DNA from: Streptomyces nymphaeiformis
GTDB lineage: Bacteria > Actinomycetota > Actinomycetes > Streptomycetales > Streptomycetaceae
Assembly (NCBI RefSeq): GCF_014203895.1
Contig: NZ_JACHJY010000006.1
Span: 62,001 to 126,000, forward strand
Reading direction: 5' to 3'
DNA: 64,000 nucleotides
The notes under the pieces are model-generated. The model saw nothing but the letters and a program-made list of their open reading frames with translations. It did not search any database and was not told the origin of the DNA. A program made the translations under genes and the position numbers. Positions 45,755-54,887 of the stretch are shown here, in pieces (position 1 is the stretch's first letter; every line of letters begins with the position of its first letter).

Positions 45755-47005
45755 TCAGCGGCCTCCGGTGCGGCGCCGCAGGCCCAGGGAGCCCCGGTCG
45801 CCCGCGCGGGCGAGTTCCCTGCCGGGCTGTCCCGACGCCTGCACCAGGCCCAGTTCCCCCGCCAGGCCCCACAGCGCCTGCTTGACCGTCGACTTGGCGT
45901 CGAGTTCGTGGAGGCGGCCCGCGTCGACGACGGCCGAGAGTTCCTTGAAGTTGGCCGGGACGGCGACGCCCGCGATGCGGGTGCCGGTGATCTTCTGGAC
46001 GAGGGGTGGCTGGATCTCGGTGGAGCGGTGGTGGCGGTTGACGAGGGTGACGGTCTCCTCGGCCTTGCGGACCTGGAGCCGTTCCCACATCCGTACGGTC
46101 CGCTTGGCGGCCCGGACGGCGACCACGTCCGGGGTGGTGACGAGCAGCGCGGTGTCGGCCATCTCGATCGCGGCGGCGTTGGCGCTGTCGAGCCGGGAGC
46201 CGCAGTCGAGGACGACGACCTCGTGCCGGCCGCGCAGGGCGCTGACGACCTGGCGGGCGGCGCGGTCGGTGACCTCCTCGCCGCGCTCGCCCTCCGCCGG
46301 GGCGAGGAGCAGCGAGAGCCCGGTCTCGTGGACGTACACGGCGTCCTGGAGGACGCGCGGCGAGATGTCGGCGATCGACGCGAGGTCGGCGACGGAACGG
46401 CGGAACTGCACGTCCAGGTACGAGGCGATGTCGCCGCTCTGGAGGTCCATGTCGACGAGCGCGACGCTGCGTCCGGAGGCGCGGGCGGCGAGGGCGAGGT
46501 GGACGGCGGTGACCGTGGTGCCGACGCCGCCCTTGGCGCCGCTGACGGTGACGACGGTGCCGCCCGGGCCGGTGAACTGGTCGGCCCCCGCGCCGAGGTG
46601 GCGGCGGACGCCGGCGGACCACTGGGCTGCGGCCTGGACGCGGCTGGCGAGTTCCTCGTAACCGAGGGGGAGCGTGACGAGGCCTCGGGCGCCGGAGTCC
46701 ATGGCGGCGGAGAAGAGGACGGGGCTGGCGTCGGCGGTGATGAGGACGACTCCGACGGCGGGGAAGCGGAGGGCGACCTCGCGGACGAGTTCGAGCGCGG
46801 GCACGGGCCCGATGCGCTCGTGGACGAGGACGACCTCGGGGAGTTCGTCGAGGGAGGCGGCGGCGAGGCGCGCGAGGGTGTCGACGAGCTGGGTGGAGTC
46901 GACGACCGGCTGGGACGGTTCGGCGTCGGGGAGCTGGCTGAGCAGCGTACTGACGGACCGGGCCGCGTCGGGGTCGCCGACGGCCGGCAGGATCCTGGTG
47001 GTCAT
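45755..47005 (-). CDS. CpaE/TadZ-like ParA-family ATPase
   Basis: 416 residues. An N-terminal receiver-like part (about 1-125) precedes a ParA/MinD ATPase with deviant Walker A SGAKGGVGTTVTAVHL and VALVDMDLQSGD. In Tad systems it localises the assembly apparatus at the pole. About 7 bp after cpaB. Confidence 0.92.
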   Translation of the reverse strand: MTTRILPAVGDPDAARSVSTLLSQLPDAEPSQPVVDSTQLVDTLARLAAASLDELPEVVLVHERIGPVPALELVREVALRFPAVGVVLITADASPVLFSAAMDSGARGLVTLPLGYEELASRVQAAAQWSAGVRRHLGAGADQFTGPGGTVVTVSGAKGGVGTTVTAVHLALAARASGRSVALVDMDLQSGDIASYLDVQFRRSVADLASIADISPRVLQDAVYVHETGLSLLLAPAEGERGEEVTDRAARQVVSALRGRHEVVVLDCGSRLDSANAAAIEMADTALLVTTPDVVAVRAAKRTVRMWERLQVRKAEETVTLVNRHHRSTEIQPPLVQKITGTRIAGVAVPANFKELSAVVDAGRLHELDAKSTVKQALWGLAGELGLVQASGQPGRELARAGDRGSLGLRRRTGGR

Positions 47006-47012
47006 ACCGGCC

Positions 47013-47723
47013 TCACTTGTCCTTGTCGAGCGTGTAGGTGCGGTCGCCGCCCGGGTCGGCCGGGGAGCCGGCCGTGGACGGGGCGACGAGGGCGAGGCGT
47101 ACGCGCTCGGCGAAGGAATCGGCGTATGCGACGCGCTGGGTGTCGAGGGCGGAGAGCGCGAAGGTGATGGGGACGGTGGAGGTGGCCCGGTCGCCGCGGT
47201 CGGAGCTGTCGGAGGCCCGGGTGAGCTTGCCGACGTCGAGGACGCGGGCTCCGGCGACGATCAGCCGGGACTGGTCGGGGTCGCCCTTCTTCTCTCCGGC
47301 GAAGGTCGCATAGATGTTGACGGTGGAGCCCGGGTTGATCTTGCCGGCGACACCGGTGGCGGCATCGATCATGATCGCGATCTCCTGCTGCCCCGGCTGG
47401 AGTTCGGGACGCTGGACGATCATGTCGGTCTGGAGGAGGGAGCCTTCCCTGAGCCCGGCGACGGCGATCTTCCCCTCGATCTGGCGGAGGTCGGTGACGG
47501 CGGTCGAGGAGAGCCAGCGTTTGGGCATGGAGATCTTCTCGAAGTCGTCCGCCTTCAGGGCCTTGTAGGGAGCCACGTCGGCCTTGACCCGGTACGCCGT
47601 GGTCTCCGGGCCGACCTTGGAGTTCACGTCGCTGATGACGGCGAGGACACCGGCGAACGCGCCGAGGGCGCACAGGACGGAGAGCAGCAGCAGGATCACG
47701 CCGCGGCGCTGGCGGGAGTTCAT
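47013..47723 (-). CDS. cpaB: CpaB/RcpC-like pilus assembly protein (SAF domain)
   Basis: 236 residues with N-terminal membrane helix, SAF-domain region (VAPYKALKADDFEKISMPK and LREGSLLQTDMI) and a C-terminal RcpC/CpaB part (GVAGKINPGSTVNIYATF). Outer-face component of the Flp machinery. ATG overlaps the end of a 21-codon frame by ATGA. Confidence 0.9.
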   Translation of the reverse strand: MNSRQRRGVILLLLSVLCALGAFAGVLAVISDVNSKVGPETTAYRVKADVAPYKALKADDFEKISMPKRWLSSTAVTDLRQIEGKIAVAGLREGSLLQTDMIVQRPELQPGQQEIAIMIDAATGVAGKINPGSTVNIYATFAGEKKGDPDQSRLIVAGARVLDVGKLTRASDSSDRGDRATSTVPITFALSALDTQRVAYADSFAERVRLALVAPSTAGSPADPGGDRTYTLDKDK

Positions 47724-47785
47724 GGCCGTACTTCCTCGATCGGGGGCGTGGGTCGGGGTGGGGCCTGACGCGCGGGACGGCTCAT
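47720..47785 (-). CDS. Tiny reading frame (21 aa) between the upstream gene and cpaB
   Basis: ATG 47785 overlaps the preceding stop by ATGA and its own TGA overlaps the cpaB ATG by ATGA. It reads MSRPARQAPPRPTPPIEEVR plus one Pro. Third tiny frame in this operon with overlaps on both sides. Confidence 0.4.
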   Translation of the reverse strand: MSRPARQAPPRPTPPIEEVRP

Positions 47786-48714
47786 GGCAGGGCGGCGCGG
47801 GCGGTACGGGCGCCGGGTCCGAGGGCGCGGGCCTGTGCCTGGGCCTGCGCCTGGGCCCCCGGCCCGAGGGCGTACCCGCCGGGGTCCGGCGGCGGTGCCA
47901 GCGGCGCCGCGCAGAAGCCGCAGCGGTCGCCGATGAGTTCCATCCCGCACCAGTGGCAGGTCTCGCGGCGCACGGAGGAGACGAGCTGGTAGAGGACGGG
48001 CAGGTCGGGCAGGTACGCGGCGAACTCGACGAGCTTGCCGGTGCCCCACCAGCCCGGCGAGGACGCGGGCAGCGGCACCTCGTGCACGGGGCCGGGGATC
48101 CGCCACCGGGGTACGAGGGTGGTGGCCGGCCAGTCGGTCTGGAGCTGGCCGCGGGCGAGGAGGAGCTCGGTGGCGAACTCGGGTCCGGCGAGCGGTTCTT
48201 CCGAGGTCCCCACCCGCACGATCTGCGGCGTCGGTCCGGCGAGGACGGCGAAGTGGGCGCCGGGGAGCCAGCCCTTGAGGTGCGAGCCGAGGCTCACGGG
48301 GACGCGGTCGAGCCGGGAGACGGAGCCGAGGACGGCTCCGGCGTAGATGTAGTGGGCGAGCAGCCGGGCGGCGGAGGCCAGGACTCCGGGGCTGAAGTCG
48401 CAGCCGGCGAGCTGCCGGAGCTGGCGGACCAGGACGGCCGCGCCGAGCGGTGGCAGGTCGGTCCTGACCAGGGCGATCCGGTCGCTCTCCAGGAGGGCGC
48501 GGACGGCGTGCAGACGGTGTTCTACGGCGGCCGGCGCGGCGGTGGGGCAGACGACGACCACGTGTCCGTACCGGGCGAGGAGCTGCTGCACGTCGGCGAG
48601 GGAGGCGTCGAGCGAGCGGCCCTCGGGGGGCGGGAGCACGGCGGCCTGCGGGGTCCCGGGGTCGGCCGCGGGCAGCACCAGGTCGGCGCTGGTGACGGCG
48701 ATCGCTGTCGGCAC
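47782..48714 (-). CDS. Tad-locus protein with C-terminal zinc ribbon
   Basis: 310 residues. Pro/Gly-rich; the main part has no recognised family (VVVVCPTAAPAAVEHRL, then LLESDRIALVRTDLPP). CHWCGMELIGDRCGFC is a four-Cys zinc ribbon near residue 260-275, followed by an Ala-Gln repeat. First gene of the Tad operon. A structural or regulatory role in the system is inference. Confidence 0.72.
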   Translation of the reverse strand: MPTAIAVTSADLVLPAADPGTPQAAVLPPPEGRSLDASLADVQQLLARYGHVVVVCPTAAPAAVEHRLHAVRALLESDRIALVRTDLPPLGAAVLVRQLRQLAGCDFSPGVLASAARLLAHYIYAGAVLGSVSRLDRVPVSLGSHLKGWLPGAHFAVLAGPTPQIVRVGTSEEPLAGPEFATELLLARGQLQTDWPATTLVPRWRIPGPVHEVPLPASSPGWWGTGKLVEFAAYLPDLPVLYQLVSSVRRETCHWCGMELIGDRCGFCAAPLAPPPDPGGYALGPGAQAQAQAQARALGPGARTARAALP

Positions 48715-48950
48715 GTCGGACCCCCCGTCCCCTCCGGCCTCCGGTGCCCCGGGGGCCGCGGATCACTTACCGCGTTCGCGGCGTCACCGCAGGGTGCCGC
48801 CGTCTCTGCACCTTATCCACGTCCCCCGGGGTGGTGAACACACAATCCGCCAAGCTGCCCCCACTAATTTGCGCCCTGACCTCGCCCTTGGGACCGGGCC
48901 CTGACCTCGGGGCCCTGCCGGCGGGCGAACGCCGTTCGCCGCGCGAGGTA
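48715..48950. other. Intergenic region between the Tad operon and chitinase
   Basis: Divergent start region. CACTAATTTGCG near 48863 is a relatively AT-rich patch that could belong to the Tad-operon promoter. No gene seen. Confidence 0.4.
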
Positions 48951-48977
48951 TTGACATTGCGATTGGTCTGGACCAAC
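48951..48977 (+). promoter_or_regulatory. Chitinase promoter with DasR-like operator (dre)
   Basis: TTGACA at 48951-48956 fits a -35 element. ATTGGTCTGGACCAAC at 48962-48977 is a near-perfect dyad (TTGGTC and GACCAA arms) that matches the DasR consensus ACTGGTCTAGACCACT at most positions and falls in the promoter spacer. DasR represses chitin and GlcNAc genes until glucosamine phosphate is present. Confidence 0.78.
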
Positions 48978-49084
48978 TTGTTCCGACAGCGGTGGCCACC
49001 GCCGGTACCCCCGTACCCGCACCTCCCTCCGTACGACGACGTACGGCACCTCCACCTCCCCAACTCCCCCACCGGAGGATGCAC

Positions 49085-50794
49085 GTGGACCGCACCACCA
49101 CCCGTCCGCACGGACGCCGCACGCTCGGCGGAGCCCTCGCGCTCGCCGTCGGCTCCGGGCTCGTCCTCGTCGGCGGAGCCGGCACCGCGCAGGCGGCCGA
49201 CGTCAACGTCGCCAAGAACGCCGGGTTCGAGAACGGCCTGACCAACTGGTCCTGTTCCGCCGGGAGCGGCGCCGCCGTCTCCTCGCCCGTCCGCACCGGC
49301 ACCGGCGCCCTCCGAGCCACCCCGGCCGGCCTCGACAACGCCAAGTGCGTGCAGACCGTGGCCGTGAAGCCCGGCTCGACGTACACCCTGAGCGCCTGGG
49401 TCCAGGGCGGCTACGCCTACCTCGGCGTGACCGGCACCGGCACCACCGACGTCAGCACCTGGGCGCCCGACAGCGCCTCCTGGAAGCAGCTCACCACCAC
49501 CTTCACCACCGGCGCCTCCACCACGTCCGTGCAGATCTACACCCACGGCTGGTACGGCACCTCCCCCTACTCCGTCGACGACGTGAGCGTCTTCGGGCCC
49601 GACGGGGGCGGCGGCCAGGACCCCGACCCGACCGCCCCGGCCACCCCGGCCGGTCTCGCCGCCGGCACGGTCACCACCAGCTCCGTCGCCCTGAGCTGGG
49701 GCGCGGTCTCCGGCGCCACGGGCTACAAGGTGTACCGGGACGGCGCCAACCCGCAGACGGTCAGCGGCACGTCGACCACGATCACCGGACTCACCGCCGA
49801 CACCGCGTACCAGTTCCAGGTCTCCGCGACGAACTCCGCGGGCGAGTCCGCGAAGTCCACCGCCGTGACGGCCCGCACCGCCAAGCCCACCGACCCGGGC
49901 CCCGGCCCGGCCGTGCCCAAGCACGCCGTCACCGGCTACTGGCAGAACTTCGACAACGGCGCCACCAAGCAGAAGCTGCGGGACGTCCAGGCGGCGTACG
50001 ACATCATCGCCGTCTCCTTCGCGGACTCCACCACCACGCCCGGCCAGATCACCTTCAACCTCGACCCGGCCGTCGGCTACGCCTCGGCCGCCGACTTCAA
50101 GGCCGACATCGCGGCCAAGAAGGCGGCCGGCAAGTCCGTGATCCTCTCCGTCGGCGGCGAGAAGGGCAACGTCACCATCAACAGTGACGCCACCGCGACC
50201 GCCTTCGCCGACAGCGCGTACGCCCTGATGCAGGAGTACGGCTTCAACGGCGTCGACATCGACCTGGAGCACGGCGTCAACGCCACGTACCTCACCAAGG
50301 CGCTGCGCCAGCTCTCCGCCAAGGCGGGCTCCTCGATGGTCCTGACGATGGCCCCGCAGACCATCGACATGCAGAACACGAGCTCCGAGTACTTCAAGAC
50401 CGCGCTCGCCGTGAAGGACATCCTCACGGTCGTCAACACCCAGTACTACAACAGCGGTTCGATGCTCGGCTGCGACGGCAAGGTCTACAGCCAGGGCTCG
50501 GTGGACTTCCTCACCGCGCTCGCCTGCATCCAGCTCCAGGGCGGCCTCGACGCCTCCCAGGTCGGCCTGGGCGTCCCCGCCTCCGCGCGCGGCGCGGGCA
50601 GCGGCTACGTCGACCCGCAGATCGTGAACAACGCGCTCGACTGCCTGGCCAAGGGCACCGGCTGCGGCACCTTCAAGCCGGCCCAGACCTGGCCGTCGCT
50701 GCGCGGCGCCATGACCTGGTCGACCAACTGGGACGCGACGGCCGGCAACGCCTGGTCGAACGCGGTGGGCCCGAAGGTGCACGGTCTGCCGTAG
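49085..50794 (+). CDS. Secreted family 18 chitinase with carbohydrate-binding and FnIII domains
   Basis: 569 residues. Twin-arginine-like signal start (RRTLGGALALAVG), a family 4/9/16-like carbohydrate-binding domain (about 35-175), an FnIII module (about 185-270) and a GH18 domain with the DxxDxDxE motif as NGVDIDLE (first Asp replaced by Asn, as in many ChiC/ChiD enzymes), and SVGGEKG as the SxGG strand. GTG 49085 is chosen because GGAGG ends at 49078, adjacent to an ATG at 49079 but 6 nt from this GTG. Confidence 0.93.
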   Translation: MDRTTTRPHGRRTLGGALALAVGSGLVLVGGAGTAQAADVNVAKNAGFENGLTNWSCSAGSGAAVSSPVRTGTGALRATPAGLDNAKCVQTVAVKPGSTYTLSAWVQGGYAYLGVTGTGTTDVSTWAPDSASWKQLTTTFTTGASTTSVQIYTHGWYGTSPYSVDDVSVFGPDGGGGQDPDPTAPATPAGLAAGTVTTSSVALSWGAVSGATGYKVYRDGANPQTVSGTSTTITGLTADTAYQFQVSATNSAGESAKSTAVTARTAKPTDPGPGPAVPKHAVTGYWQNFDNGATKQKLRDVQAAYDIIAVSFADSTTTPGQITFNLDPAVGYASAADFKADIAAKKAAGKSVILSVGGEKGNVTINSDATATAFADSAYALMQEYGFNGVDIDLEHGVNATYLTKALRQLSAKAGSSMVLTMAPQTIDMQNTSSEYFKTALAVKDILTVVNTQYYNSGSMLGCDGKVYSQGSVDFLTALACIQLQGGLDASQVGLGVPASARGAGSGYVDPQIVNNALDCLAKGTGCGTFKPAQTWPSLRGAMTWSTNWDATAGNAWSNAVGPKVHGLP

Positions 50795-50817
50795 CGGACC
50801 CGGTTCCCGGGTGACAG

Positions 50818-50849
50818 CGCAGCGCCGCCGCTCCCCCGGCGGCGCTGCG
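50818..50849. terminator. Bidirectional terminator hairpin
   Basis: Perfect 13-bp stem (50818-50830 with 50837-50849), 6-nt loop, between chitinase and the converging kinase. Confidence 0.85.
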
Positions 50850-50857
50850 TCGTCCGC

Positions 50858-52207
50858 TCACGCGGGCAGGTAATGGCGCAACACCGGGTCGAGGAGTCGG
50901 ATCCACTCGTCGACCCGGGAGGCGCGGCGGCCGTCGACCTCGCAGTCGTACACCGAGCCGTCGTAGAGGGTGACGGCGACGCGCAGCACCCGGTCGCGGC
51001 GGATGCGGTCGTACCGTACGGCCCCGATCTCGCTCCAGAGGAAGTCGGCCTCCTCGCCGAAGAAGTGCAGGGACACCCCGCTCCCGTCGACGGAGACCCC
51101 GGAGTTCCGGTCGGCGGCGGTGAACTCCGGCGCGGGGGCGGGGGCCATGAGGGGCGGCGGCGGTACGTAGAGGGTGGGGGGATACGGCACGGGGGCGGGT
51201 TGCCATCCGGCGGGGGCGGGCGCGGGGTCCGGTACCGCGTCGGCGGGGGCGGGGACGGCGTCCTGGACCTCCACCGGCGCGGGGATCGCGTCCTGCACGC
51301 CGACAGAGGGCTCCGTGGGCACCCGGGGGTCCGGCACCACGGACGCCTCCGACACCTCCGACACCTCCGACACCTCCGGCGTCCCCGGCGTCTCCGCCGC
51401 CCCCGCCCCCTCCATCAGCTCGTCCATGATGGCGTCCGGTGTGGGCCGTTCGGCCGGGTCCTTGGCGAGGCAGCGGGCGACGAGCGGGCGCAGTGCCTCC
51501 GGTACGGAGCGGAGGTCGGGGGCCTCGTGCACCGACCGGTACATGAGCCCCATCGGCGTCCCCTCCCCGAAGGGGCGCCCGCCGGCCGCGGCGACGAGGA
51601 CGGCGCCGAGGGCGAACACGTCGGCGGCGCCGGTCACCTCCTCGCCGAGGGCCTGTTCGGGGGCGAGGTAACCGGGGGTGCCGAAGGCGCTGCCGGTGGC
51701 GGTGAGGCGGGTCGACTCCAGGGCGCGGGCGATCCCGAAGTCGAGGACGCGGGGCCCGTCGGAGGCCATGACGATGTTGCCGGGCTTGAGGTCGCGGTGG
51801 ACGAGCCCGCAGGCGTGGATCGCCTCCAGGGCCTCGGCGAGCGCGGCCCCGAGCGATCGGAGCCGCTTCTCGTCCATGGGGCCCTGGGCGGTGACGAGTC
51901 CGGAGAGGGTGGGCCCGGAGATGTAGGCGGTGGCGAGCCAGGGGGCCTCCGCCTCGGGGTCGGCATCGACGACCTGCGCGGTGTGGAAGCCGCCGACCTG
52001 CCGGGCCGCGGCGACCTCGGCGCGGAAGCGGGCGCGGAAGGACGGGTCGGCGGCGAGTTCCGGCCGTGCGACCTTGACGGCGACGGCGCGCCCGCCGCGC
52101 GAACGGGCGAGATAGACGGTGCCCATGCCGCCTTCGCCTAGTTTGTGCTCGATGACGTATCTGCCGATGAGGGTCCCCACGCGGGACAGTATGGCCGAAC
52201 TCCCCAT
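50858..52207 (-). CDS. Hanks-type serine/threonine protein kinase
   Basis: 449 residues. The kinase domain has GEGGMGTVYLA, VAVKVAR, HRDLKPGNIV, VLDFGIAR and APEQ, so it is active-looking. After residue 275 follow a Ser-Glu-Val repeat, a Pro/Ala-rich linker with PPPP and a C-terminal beta domain (SLHFFGEEADFLWSEIGAV) that lacks a membrane segment, hence a soluble kinase. Start ATG 52207; GTG near 52181 is an alternative. Confidence 0.9.
   Translation of the reverse strand: MGSSAILSRVGTLIGRYVIEHKLGEGGMGTVYLARSRGGRAVAVKVARPELAADPSFRARFRAEVAAARQVGGFHTAQVVDADPEAEAPWLATAYISGPTLSGLVTAQGPMDEKRLRSLGAALAEALEAIHACGLVHRDLKPGNIVMASDGPRVLDFGIARALESTRLTATGSAFGTPGYLAPEQALGEEVTGAADVFALGAVLVAAAGGRPFGEGTPMGLMYRSVHEAPDLRSVPEALRPLVARCLAKDPAERPTPDAIMDELMEGAGAAETPGTPEVSEVSEVSEASVVPDPRVPTEPSVGVQDAIPAPVEVQDAVPAPADAVPDPAPAPAGWQPAPVPYPPTLYVPPPPLMAPAPAPEFTAADRNSGVSVDGSGVSLHFFGEEADFLWSEIGAVRYDRIRRDRVLRVAVTLYDGSVYDCEVDGRRASRVDEWIRLLDPVLRHYLPA
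51342..51377 (-). repeat. Four 9-bp tandem repeats in the kinase gene
   Basis: GACGCCTCC followed by three GACACCTCC units, encoding a Ser-Glu-Val repeat in the kinase linker. Confidence 0.85.
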
Positions 52208-52297
52208 CTTGACCGGTCCATGACATAGCCGGACCATGTGCCCGGACACCCGCACGACTTGGTCGCACTCCCCCACACTCCCCATCCAGGAGCCAGC

Positions 52298-53650
52298 ATG
52301 CGACGTCCCACACGCGGCAGAAGGTCCGCAACCCTCGCGGCCCTCGTGGCGCTCGCCCTCGCGGCGCCCCTCTCCGCGCTCACCACGCCCGCCGGGGCCG
52401 ACCCGGCGCCGGCCTCCGCCCGCATCGCCTCCGGAGCCGAGGAGGTGATCCGGCAGTACGAGATCGCCGGACCGTCCACCCCGGCCGCCCGCACCGCGCT
52501 GACCGCCACCGGCGTCTCGATCGACGAGGTCGACGCCCGCTCGGTCGTCGTCAGCGCCAACACCGAACAGCTCGCCCGGCTCAAGGCCCTCGGCTACCGG
52601 CCGGTCGCCCTCCCGGGCCCGCCGAACCGCAGCACCGATGCCGACAAGACGTCCGGCCCGGCCGACTTCCCCTCCGCCGACGCGAAGTACCACAACTACG
52701 CGGAGATGAACACGGAGATCGACCAGCGCCTGGCCGCCTACCCGAACATCATGCGCAAGCAGGTCATCGGAAAGACGTACCAGGGCCGGGACATCGTCGC
52801 CATCAAGGTCAGCGACAACGTCGCCACCGACGAGAACGAGCCCGAGGTCCTCTTCACCCACCACCAGCACGCCCGCGAGCACCTCACCGTCGAGATGGCG
52901 CTCTACCTGCTGCGCGAGTTCGGCGCCGGCTACGGCACGGACTCCCGGATCACCGACATGGTGAACAACCGCGAGATCTGGATCGTCCCGGACCTCAACC
53001 CGGACGGCGGCGAGTACGACATCGCGAGCGGCTCGTACCGCAGCTGGCGCAAGAACCGCCAGCCGAACTCCGGCTCCTCGTACATCGGCACGGACCTGAA
53101 CCGGAACTGGGACTTCAAGTGGGGCTGCTGCGGCGGCTCCTCCGGCACGAAGAGCTCCGAGACCTACCGGGGCGCGGCCCCCGAGTCCGCCCCCGAGGTG
53201 AAGGTCGTCGCCGACTTCGTCCGCTCCCGGGTGGTCGGCGGCAAGCAGCAGATCACGGCGGCCATCGACTTCCACACGTACAGCGAGCTGGTCCTCTGGC
53301 CCTTCGGCTGGACCACGGCCAACACCACCACCGGCATGACCCAGGACGACCGCGACGCCTTCGCGACCGTCGGCGGCCGGATGGCCGCGAGCAACGGCTA
53401 CACGCCCGAGCAGTCCAGCGACCTGTACATCACGGACGGCTCGATCGACGACTACCTGTGGGGTACGCAGAAGATCTTCGCGTACACCTTCGAGATGTAC
53501 CCGTCGAACGGCGGCGGCGGCTTCTACCCGCCCGACGAGGTCATCGAACGCGAGACGAGCCGCAACCGCGACGCCGTCCTCCAGCTCCTGGAGAACGCGG
53601 ACTGCATGTACCGCTCGATCGGCAAGCAGGCGCAGTACTGCGCGGCCTGA
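52298..53650 (+). CDS. Secreted M14 zinc carboxypeptidase
   Basis: 450 residues with signal peptide (cleavage near TPAGA) and a propeptide to about residue 115. The zinc-binding HxxE is in HHQHAREHLTVEM, the distal His is in AIDFHTYSEL and the catalytic Glu is in YTFEMYP. It resembles actinobacterial carboxypeptidase T-like enzymes. The ATG at 52298 follows AGGAG by 6 nt. Divergent from the kinase. Confidence 0.92.
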   Translation: MRRPTRGRRSATLAALVALALAAPLSALTTPAGADPAPASARIASGAEEVIRQYEIAGPSTPAARTALTATGVSIDEVDARSVVVSANTEQLARLKALGYRPVALPGPPNRSTDADKTSGPADFPSADAKYHNYAEMNTEIDQRLAAYPNIMRKQVIGKTYQGRDIVAIKVSDNVATDENEPEVLFTHHQHAREHLTVEMALYLLREFGAGYGTDSRITDMVNNREIWIVPDLNPDGGEYDIASGSYRSWRKNRQPNSGSSYIGTDLNRNWDFKWGCCGGSSGTKSSETYRGAAPESAPEVKVVADFVRSRVVGGKQQITAAIDFHTYSELVLWPFGWTTANTTTGMTQDDRDAFATVGGRMAASNGYTPEQSSDLYITDGSIDDYLWGTQKIFAYTFEMYPSNGGGGFYPPDEVIERETSRNRDAVLQLLENADCMYRSIGKQAQYCAA

Positions 53651-53668
53651 CGGTACGTGAGTGAGGAG

Positions 53669-53697
53669 GTGCCCCGGCCGCGCGACGGCCGGGGCAC
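53669..53697. terminator. Terminator hairpin
   Basis: 11-bp stem (53669-53679 with 53687-53697) and a 7-nt loop between converging genes. Confidence 0.8.
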
Positions 53698-53700
53698 GTC

Positions 53701-54111
53701 TCAGTCCAGTACGGCGAGGGCGTCGATCTCGATGAGGAGGCCCGCCGGGAGGCCGACGTAGACCGTGGTGCGGGCGGCGGCGGGGGCCTTGAGGTCCTGC
53801 TCCTCGAAGTACCGGTTGTAGATCTCGTTCATCTCGGCGAAGTGGTCGACGTCGGTGAGGTAGACGCGCATCATCATCACGTCGTCCCAGCTCGCGCCGC
53901 CCTCCTCCAGGATCGCCTTGACGTTGGCGAAGGTCTGCAGGGTCTGCTCGCGCAGGGTCGGGCCCGCGACCGTCGGGGCCCGGCCCTCGACGGCGGGCAG
54001 GAAGCCGACCTGGCCGGCGACCTGGAGGATGTTGCCCTTCCGCACGCCGTGCGAGAACTTCGCGGGCGGGGCGGTGTGGGTGGCGGGGGTGATCGCGGTC
54101 TTCTCGCTCAT
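53701..54111 (-). CDS. RidA family imine/enamine deaminase
   Basis: 136 residues. RidA enzymes hydrolyse reactive 2-aminoacrylate-type intermediates of PLP dehydratases to keto acids. The catalytic-site Arg lies in APAAARTTVYVGLP and the Glu in LLIEIDALAV. Its ATG overlaps the IclR gene stop by ATGA. The pairing with a PLP dehydratase-like gene on the other strand suggests it clears that enzyme's intermediate. Confidence 0.92.
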   Translation of the reverse strand: MSEKTAITPATHTAPPAKFSHGVRKGNILQVAGQVGFLPAVEGRAPTVAGPTLREQTLQTFANVKAILEEGGASWDDVMMMRVYLTDVDHFAEMNEIYNRYFEEQDLKAPAAARTTVYVGLPAGLLIEIDALAVLD

Positions 54112-54887
54112 GCGCTGTCCTTCACGTCCTTCGCGTCGCTCACGGCGGGGCTGCCGGAGTACTCGCGGCTGATGGCTTCCGCGGTGCTGCGCACCTGCGG
54201 GAGGAGGGCGAGGAGTTCCTCGGCGGTGACGACCACGTTCGGCGCCGAGACCGACATCGCGGCGACGACCCGCCCGTCGGCGCCCCGGATGGGCGCGCCG
54301 ACGCAGTTGATGGACTCCTCGTGGCCGCCGAGGTCGGTGGCCCACCCCTGCTCGCGTACGGTCGCCAGCTCCTTGAGGAAGGCGGCGGCGTTCGGCGTCG
54401 AGCGGGGCGTGTACGGGGGGTAGTCGAGCCTCGCGGCGACGGCGCGGCGCTCCGGCTCGGGCAGGTCGGCGAGGAGCAGCTTCGCGACGGCGGCGACGGT
54501 GATCGCGACGGGCTTGCCGATGCGGGAGTACATGCGGACCGGGTAGCGGCTCTCGACCTTGTCGATGTAGACCACCTCGCCCTCCTCGTACACCGCGAGG
54601 TGGACCGTGTGCCCGGTCCGCTCGTTGAGCGCGGCGAGGTAGGGGTGGGCGATGTCGCGGACGTCGAGGTTCTCGACGGCCTCCTGCGCGAGCGCGAACA
54701 GGCGTGCGCCGAGGCGGTAGCGCTGGTCCTGCTGCCGGTGGACCAGACCGTGCTCGTGGAGCGTGCGCAGCAGCCGCAGCGCCGTGGACTTGTGCACGCC
54801 GAGCCGCTCGGCGACCTGCCCGAGGTCGGCGGGCCCCTGGGCGAGCAGCGGCAGGATGCTGAGCGCCCGGTCGACGGTCTGGCTCAT
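54108..54887 (-). CDS. IclR-family transcriptional regulator
   Basis: 259 residues. N-terminal winged helix (LGQVAERLGVHKSTALRLLRTL) and C-terminal effector domain with INCVGAPIRGADGRVVAAMS, typical of IclR. Overlaps the kinase gene at one end (ATGA) and RidA at the other. Probably controls the surrounding catabolic genes, sensing a sugar-acid intermediate (inference). Confidence 0.93.
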   Translation of the reverse strand: MSQTVDRALSILPLLAQGPADLGQVAERLGVHKSTALRLLRTLHEHGLVHRQQDQRYRLGARLFALAQEAVENLDVRDIAHPYLAALNERTGHTVHLAVYEEGEVVYIDKVESRYPVRMYSRIGKPVAITVAAVAKLLLADLPEPERRAVAARLDYPPYTPRSTPNAAAFLKELATVREQGWATDLGGHEESINCVGAPIRGADGRVVAAMSVSAPNVVVTAEELLALLPQVRSTAEAISREYSGSPAVSDAKDVKDSA

